Both the position numbers and the translations under genes were made by a program. From an uncultured Rhodoluna sp. (GTDB taxonomy: Bacteria; Actinomycetota; Actinomycetes; Actinomycetales; Microbacteriaceae), in contig CALDKR010000214.1 in NCBI GenBank assembly GCA_937898095.1, positions 1 through 17,313 on the forward strand: a stretch of DNA of 17,313 nucleotides, written 5' to 3'. The notes beneath the pieces are model-generated. The model was not told the origin of the DNA, made no database searches, and worked only from the letters and a program-made list of their open reading frames with translations. Shown piece by piece: positions 13,924 to 17,313 of this stretch; position 1 is the first letter of the stretch; the number at the start of each line of letters is the position of its first letter.

Positions 13924-14544
13924 ATGTCTCAAGAACACTATTTTTCTTCAGACCCAGACACCGAATTCAAGCCCAGAGAAATTCAAGTTGAACTTGCTGG
14001 GCGCGCACTTAAATTGACCACTGCCGGAGGCGTTTTTAGCCCCGAGCACCTAGACCAGGGCACAGCAGTGTTGCTAAATCACCTGGATGAAGTGCCTCCG
14101 AGTGGAAATTTGCTCGACATCGGATGCGGCTGGGGGCCAATTGCCATTGCGCTCGCCATAACCTCGCCAAAATCTATCGTCTGGGCGGTTGACGTGAACC
14201 AGCGATCGCTCGACCTAACCGCGATGAATGCAAACCGACTTGGATTGACCAACATACGAGTTTGCAAGCCCGAAGATGTGCCCAAAGACATCGAATTCAC
14301 CGGCATCTGGTCAAACCCGCCGATTCGCGTTGGAAAAGCGGTGCTGCATGAAATTTTGCAAACTTGGCTGCCCAGATTAACTGCAGGTGGCGAAAGCTAT
14401 CTTGTGGTTCAGAAAAATCTTGGCGCAGACTCGCTTCAGCGCTGGCTTGAATCTGAATTTGCCACCCAGGGCTCTGTCATCAGAGTCGACAGCGCAAAAG
14501 GCTTTAGAGTTCTGCGCGTCAAACGCAAACTACAGGGCGCTTAG
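13924..14544 (+). CDS. Class I SAM-dependent methyltransferase, RsmC-like
   Basis: This 206-residue protein is a small MTS-domain methyltransferase of the RsmC/RlmG type, which methylate the exocyclic amine of guanine in rRNA. It shows the family start HYFSSDP and GVFSPEHLDQGTAVLL (about 37-51), SAM motif I LLDIGCGWGPIA (63-74), acidic Asp90 at the end of strand 2 (WAVDVN), and the catalytic motif SNPPIRVGK (130-138), whose NPP is characteristic of N6/N2 amino methyltransferases. It corresponds to the C-terminal half of E. coli RsmC, without the duplicated N-terminal domain. 16S G1207 is a plausible target but not proven. The gene is likely leaderless (see the divergent promoter) and its 3' end overlaps that of dapF by 15 bp on the opposite strand. 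Confidence 0.9.
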   Translation: MSQEHYFSSDPDTEFKPREIQVELAGRALKLTTAGGVFSPEHLDQGTAVLLNHLDEVPPSGNLLDIGCGWGPIAIALAITSPKSIVWAVDVNQRSLDLTAMNANRLGLTNIRVCKPEDVPKDIEFTGIWSNPPIRVGKAVLHEILQTWLPRLTAGGESYLVVQKNLGADSLQRWLESEFATQGSVIRVDSAKGFRVLRVKRKLQGA

Positions 14545-15414
14545 GTCGATTTCGCCCTCAAAAGTTAGCACCGCAGCACCGCTTAGGCCCACGTGCTCGC
14601 CCTCTTCAGTTGCAAACATTCGCACACCTAAAGTGCCACCTGGCACAGTCACTGACCATTGATTTGGGGCATTTTGGCCGGCCCAGTGACGGGTCGCTAG
14701 CGCTGCAGCGACAATTCCGGTTCCGCATGACAGCGTTTCACCCACGCCACGCTCAAAGACGCGCATGCTAATGTAGCCGGTTCCGTCTTTCACCATCGGA
14801 TCAGCAGGGACCACAAATTCAATGTTTGCGCCATGCTCGGGCTGCGGGTCTAGCGCTGGGGCACGTCCAAGATCCAAATTCTGCAACTCGCTGTTTTCAG
14901 CAAGGGCTACAACAACGTGGGGGTTTCCGACATTGATGCCCAACCCTGGACGAGCCACGTCGAGGTTGGCGGCACTGACAAGGCTTTCACCGTCGAGCTT
15001 CCAGCGACCCATGTCTACGGCGAAGCCGGCTAGGTTTCGCTGAAGATCCTTAACTCCGGCGCGGGTTCCAATCGACAGGGTTGCACCCTCGTTTAGTTCA
15101 ACTAAGCCCTTCTCGGTCAAATATCTTGCGAACACCCGCGTGCCATTGCCGCACATTTCTGCGGTTGTGCCGTCGGCGTTGTAGTAATCCATAAACCATT
15201 CAGCTGATGGCTCAACTTTGAGAATTTCGGCACCTTCGCTAAGAGCGCGACTGCGAATGACTCGGATTACTCCGTCAGCACCAATTCCAAAATGACGGTC
15301 GCAAATCTTTGCAATCTGCTGCTGAGTCAGCCGGCGCTCGCCTTCTGGGTCTAAATACAGAACAAAATCATTGCCTGTTCCGTGGCCTTTGGTGAATTGC
15401 AAAATGCTTGACAT
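14530..15414 (-). CDS. dapF: Diaminopimelate epimerase
   Basis: DapF interconverts LL- and meso-diaminopimelate, supplying lysine and the peptidoglycan cross-linking residue. The 294 residues form the usual two-domain fold. Key motifs are KGHGTGNDFV (9-18), the first catalytic Cys88 in AEMCGNGTRVFARY, NPHVVV (164-169), RVFERGVGETLSCGTG with the second catalytic Cys230, and a glycine-rich C-terminal strand. Length is normal. It starts 21 nt after miaA in the conserved miaB-miaA-dapF order. No clear Shine-Dalgarno is present; TAGGCT lies 6 nt before the ATG. The stop TAG at 14530 lies inside the end of the convergent methyltransferase gene. Confidence 0.97.
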   Translation of the reverse strand: MSSILQFTKGHGTGNDFVLYLDPEGERRLTQQQIAKICDRHFGIGADGVIRVIRSRALSEGAEILKVEPSAEWFMDYYNADGTTAEMCGNGTRVFARYLTEKGLVELNEGATLSIGTRAGVKDLQRNLAGFAVDMGRWKLDGESLVSAANLDVARPGLGINVGNPHVVVALAENSELQNLDLGRAPALDPQPEHGANIEFVVPADPMVKDGTGYISMRVFERGVGETLSCGTGIVAAALATRHWAGQNAPNQWSVTVPGGTLGVRMFATEEGEHVGLSGAAVLTFEGEIDLSAL

Positions 15415-15420
15415 GCCTCA

Positions 15421-15426
15421 AGCCTA
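15421..15426 (-). promoter_or_regulatory. Candidate -10 for a leaderless dapF transcript
   Basis: TAGGCT on the dapF strand ends 6 nt before its ATG, the same spacing as in hflX, hisC and the methyltransferase gene. The gap with miaA is only 21 nt, so dapF is probably also read from upstream. No good -35 was found; TTGAGC lies 14 nt upstream, too close. Inference. Confidence 0.3.
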
Positions 15427-15435
15427 ATTGCACGG

Positions 15436-16374
15436 CTAGAGCTCAAGCTGGCTGCGAACCAGTTCGAATGCCCTATCGCGATAATTCGGATCCTGATAAT
15501 CCAGCCAATTTATGCGCTCGTCTCGCTTGAACCAAGAGACCTGGCGCCTTGCATAGCGCGCGGTTAGGCGCGCAGTGTCTTCGATGGCTTCAGCCTCAGT
15601 CATCAGTCCGTCGATTTGGCGCAGCGCCTGCGAATAACCAATCGCCTGACTCGAGGTCTTTCCCGTTCTGATTCCAAAGGGCTCAAGGGCCAGAGTCTCA
15701 TCGACCAAGCCAATCTGCCACATTTTTTCGACACGTTTATGCAGCCGCCCGACCAGGTGTTCACGATCGCTGTTCAGGCCTATTTCAAGCACTGGCTGCC
15801 AGCTTTCGGTTTTTTCAGGCAGAGCTGCGGCAAAAGGTTTTCCGGTTGACATAACAACCTCAAGCGCGCGAACTGTTCTGCGCCCATTTTCAGGGATGAT
15901 TCGACTCGCGGCACCAGGGTCAATTTCAGCCAACTTGCGATGCATTGCATGAGGGCCAGACTCAAGCAAATCTTTTTCTAACTGGGCACGCAATGCTTCG
16001 TCGCGCGCAGGAAATTCGAATGTGTTTAGCAGTGCCGCGACATAGAGCATTGAGCCACCCACGACGATCGGCGTGACACCTTTTGCCTGCAGATTTTCGA
16101 CGATTGGCCGAGCCTGAGCTTGATAGTCTGCGGCAGTTGATTCTTGAGTGATTTCAAGAACATCGAGCATGTGGTGCTCGATCCCTCGGCGCTCATCGAC
16201 GGCTAGTTTTGCAGTGCCGATATCCATGCCGCGATAAAACTGCATCGAATCAGAGTTGATTATTTCTGCCCTGCCGCCTCGAGCAATAATCTCGGCTGCA
16301 ATGTCAAGTGCAAGGTCAGATTTGCCGGTGCCGGTTGGCCCGACAACGGCTATGAGTCGAACGTTGCTGTTCAA
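15436..16374 (-). CDS. miaA: tRNA dimethylallyltransferase
   Basis: MiaA adds an isopentenyl group to A37 of tRNAs reading UNN codons; MiaB, encoded just upstream, then methylthiolates the product. The 312 residues are full length. They include the P-loop GPTGTGKS (12-19), the NSDSMQFYRGMDIGTAK motif (40-56) with general base Asp42, GGSMLYVAALL (106-116), the RTVRALEV core (166-173) and SQAIGYSQ (242-249). The initiator is TTG at 16374, 5 nt after the miaB stop; no other start codon fits, since the P-loop begins only 11 residues in. No good ribosome site precedes it, so reinitiation after miaB is likely. Confidence 0.96.
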   Translation of the reverse strand: MNSNVRLIAVVGPTGTGKSDLALDIAAEIIARGGRAEIINSDSMQFYRGMDIGTAKLAVDERRGIEHHMLDVLEITQESTAADYQAQARPIVENLQAKGVTPIVVGGSMLYVAALLNTFEFPARDEALRAQLEKDLLESGPHAMHRKLAEIDPGAASRIIPENGRRTVRALEVVMSTGKPFAAALPEKTESWQPVLEIGLNSDREHLVGRLHKRVEKMWQIGLVDETLALEPFGIRTGKTSSQAIGYSQALRQIDGLMTEAEAIEDTARLTARYARRQVSWFKRDERINWLDYQDPNYRDRAFELVRSQLEL

Positions 16375-16379
16375 GAGTT

Positions 16380-17313
16380 TTAGTCGGGCTTTCGCACGAC
16401 CGGAATGCCAAGTGACGCACGACCCTTGACTGCGCCTGGCTCGGGAACAGCGCAGCTAGCGGCTTCGGCGCGATCCCATGCGTCGCCGGCGATTGTGCGG
16501 CGAAGTTCGTAAACCGCATCAGAATCTTGATCTGCAAGCAGGTGATAAGGAGCGGCGTCTGTGACTTTCACTTTGACTAGATCGCCTGGGCGAGGGATTT
16601 GCGCGCCCGCTGGAATCTCAAAGTGCACAAGGCGGTTTTCTTGTGTTCGGCCAGACATTCGATTGGTGGCGCTATCTTTTCGACCCTCGTTCATAACCAA
16701 AGCCTCAACCGTTAGCCCGATTTGCTTTTGATTCTCTTGCCAAGCAATGTCGTTGACTAATGCAATTAGACGCTCGTAGCGGTCTTGAACAACCTCTTTT
16801 GAAAGCTGGTCAGGAAGATCTGCTGCAGGTGTTCCCGGTCGCTTTGAATATTGGAATGTATAGGCCACTGCAAAGCGTGCGTCGCGAACGGCCTGCATTG
16901 TCTGCTGAAAGTCTTCTTCGGTTTCACCCGGAAAGCCAACAATGATGTCTGTGCTGATGGCAGCATTCGGCATTGCCTGACGCACACGCTCAAGAATTCC
17001 AAGATATTTAGACATGCGATACGAGCGTCGCATCTCTTTGAGAATTCGATCACTGCCTGACTGAAGCGGCATGTGCAGCTGATGCATGACGGTCGGCGTT
17101 TCGGCCATTGCTTCGATTACATCGTCGGTAAACGCGGCTGGGTGCGGACTGGTGAAACGAATACGCTCGATTCCTGGAATCTGACCGGCCGCACGTAAAA
17201 GCTTGGCAAACGCACCTTTGTCTCCGAATTCGACACCGTAGGTGTTTACATTCTGACCAAGCAACGTGACTTCAATTACACCTTCGGCAGCAAGCGCCTC
17301 AATTTCAGCCAGA
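16380..17313 (-). CDS. miaB: tRNA-2-methylthio-N6-dimethylallyladenosine synthase, 5' end outside window
   Basis: MiaB is a radical-SAM iron-sulphur enzyme that converts i6A37 to ms2i6A37 in tRNA. The frame is open through the right edge, leaving about 310 C-terminal residues of an expected 480-520. The first visible residues (LAEIEALAAEGVIEVTLLGQNVNTYG) are the conserved radical-SAM stretch; RIRFTSPHPAAFTDDVIEAM, HMPLQSGSDRILKEMRRSY, TDIIVGFPGETEEDF and FQYSKRPGTPAA follow. A TRAM RNA-binding domain comes next (about IGLTVEALV to DAAPYHLLAD), then a short extension. The N-terminal UPF0004 domain and the CxxxCxxC cluster motif lie beyond base 17313. The TTG at 17264 is an internal leucine codon of the GQNVN motif, not the start. 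The gene leads into miaA after 5 nt. Confidence 0.97.
   Translation of the reverse strand, partial: LAEIEALAAEGVIEVTLLGQNVNTYGVEFGDKGAFAKLLRAAGQIPGIERIRFTSPHPAAFTDDVIEAMAETPTVMHQLHMPLQSGSDRILKEMRRSYRMSKYLGILERVRQAMPNAAISTDIIVGFPGETEEDFQQTMQAVRDARFAVAYTFQYSKRPGTPAADLPDQLSKEVVQDRYERLIALVNDIAWQENQKQIGLTVEALVMNEGRKDSATNRMSGRTQENRLVHFEIPAGAQIPRPGDLVKVKVTDAAPYHLLADQDSDAVYELRRTIAGDAWDRAEAASCAVPEPGAVKGRASLGIPVVRKPD

Noticed and set aside
1..17313. Mobile elements, CRISPR, tRNA/rRNA genes, defence or biosynthetic clusters
   Set aside because: Nearly every base is covered by recognised housekeeping genes; no transposase, integrase, repeat array or tRNA cloverleaf was seen.

Overview
This is a compact housekeeping segment of a chromosome, almost certainly from an actinobacterium of the Microbacteriaceae type. 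The evidence is the gene order (miaB-miaA-dapF / hflX / lexA / hisC-hisB-hisH-hisA / infC-rpmI-rplT-trmH-pheS-pheT-argC), a PriA-type HisA, an actinobacterial LexA with CGAAC-type SOS boxes, a LysM protein divergent from lexA, and a DUF1844 gene beside infC. Base composition looks near 50-53% GC, low for the class, as in small-genome freshwater relatives of Rhodoluna or Aquiluna. The taxonomic guess is inference; no rRNA gene is present. I see no tRNA, rRNA, CRISPR array, insertion sequence, phage gene or pseudogene, and no gene-free stretch above about 205 bp.

Layout. (1) 1-6658, minus strand: a long probable operon read from infC down through rpmI, rplT, a SpoU-family rRNA 2'-O-methyltransferase, pheS and pheT to argC, which runs off the left edge. 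It joins translation initiation, the 50S subunit and Phe-tRNA charging to the start of arginine synthesis. (2) 6659-6863: a 205-bp divergent region with a possible 20-codon leader ORF before infC. (3) 6864-7202, plus: a DUF1844 protein. (4) 7220-11106, minus: hisC-hisB-hisH-hisA-sseB. (5) 11136-12361: a LysM membrane protein (minus) and lexA (plus) diverge from a 173-bp region with two LexA operators. (6) 12375-13886, minus: hflX. (7) 13924-14544, plus: an RsmC-like methyltransferase. (8) 14530-17313, minus: miaB (runs off the right edge)-miaA-dapF.

Most of the region encodes core translation, tRNA/rRNA modification (MiaA and MiaB act in sequence on A37) and amino-acid synthesis (His, Arg, Lys/diaminopimelate). 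The lexA/LysM pair is the SOS switch with a probable division-arrest effector.

I found no undescribed multi-gene system. What deserves a second look is regulatory: infC appears to start at AUC behind a perfect Shine-Dalgarno, preceded by a possible leaderless mini-ORF; several genes have a TANNNT element 5-7 nt before the start codon, suggesting leaderless transcripts; and short perfect dyads sit in the pheS and hflX/methyltransferase promoter regions.
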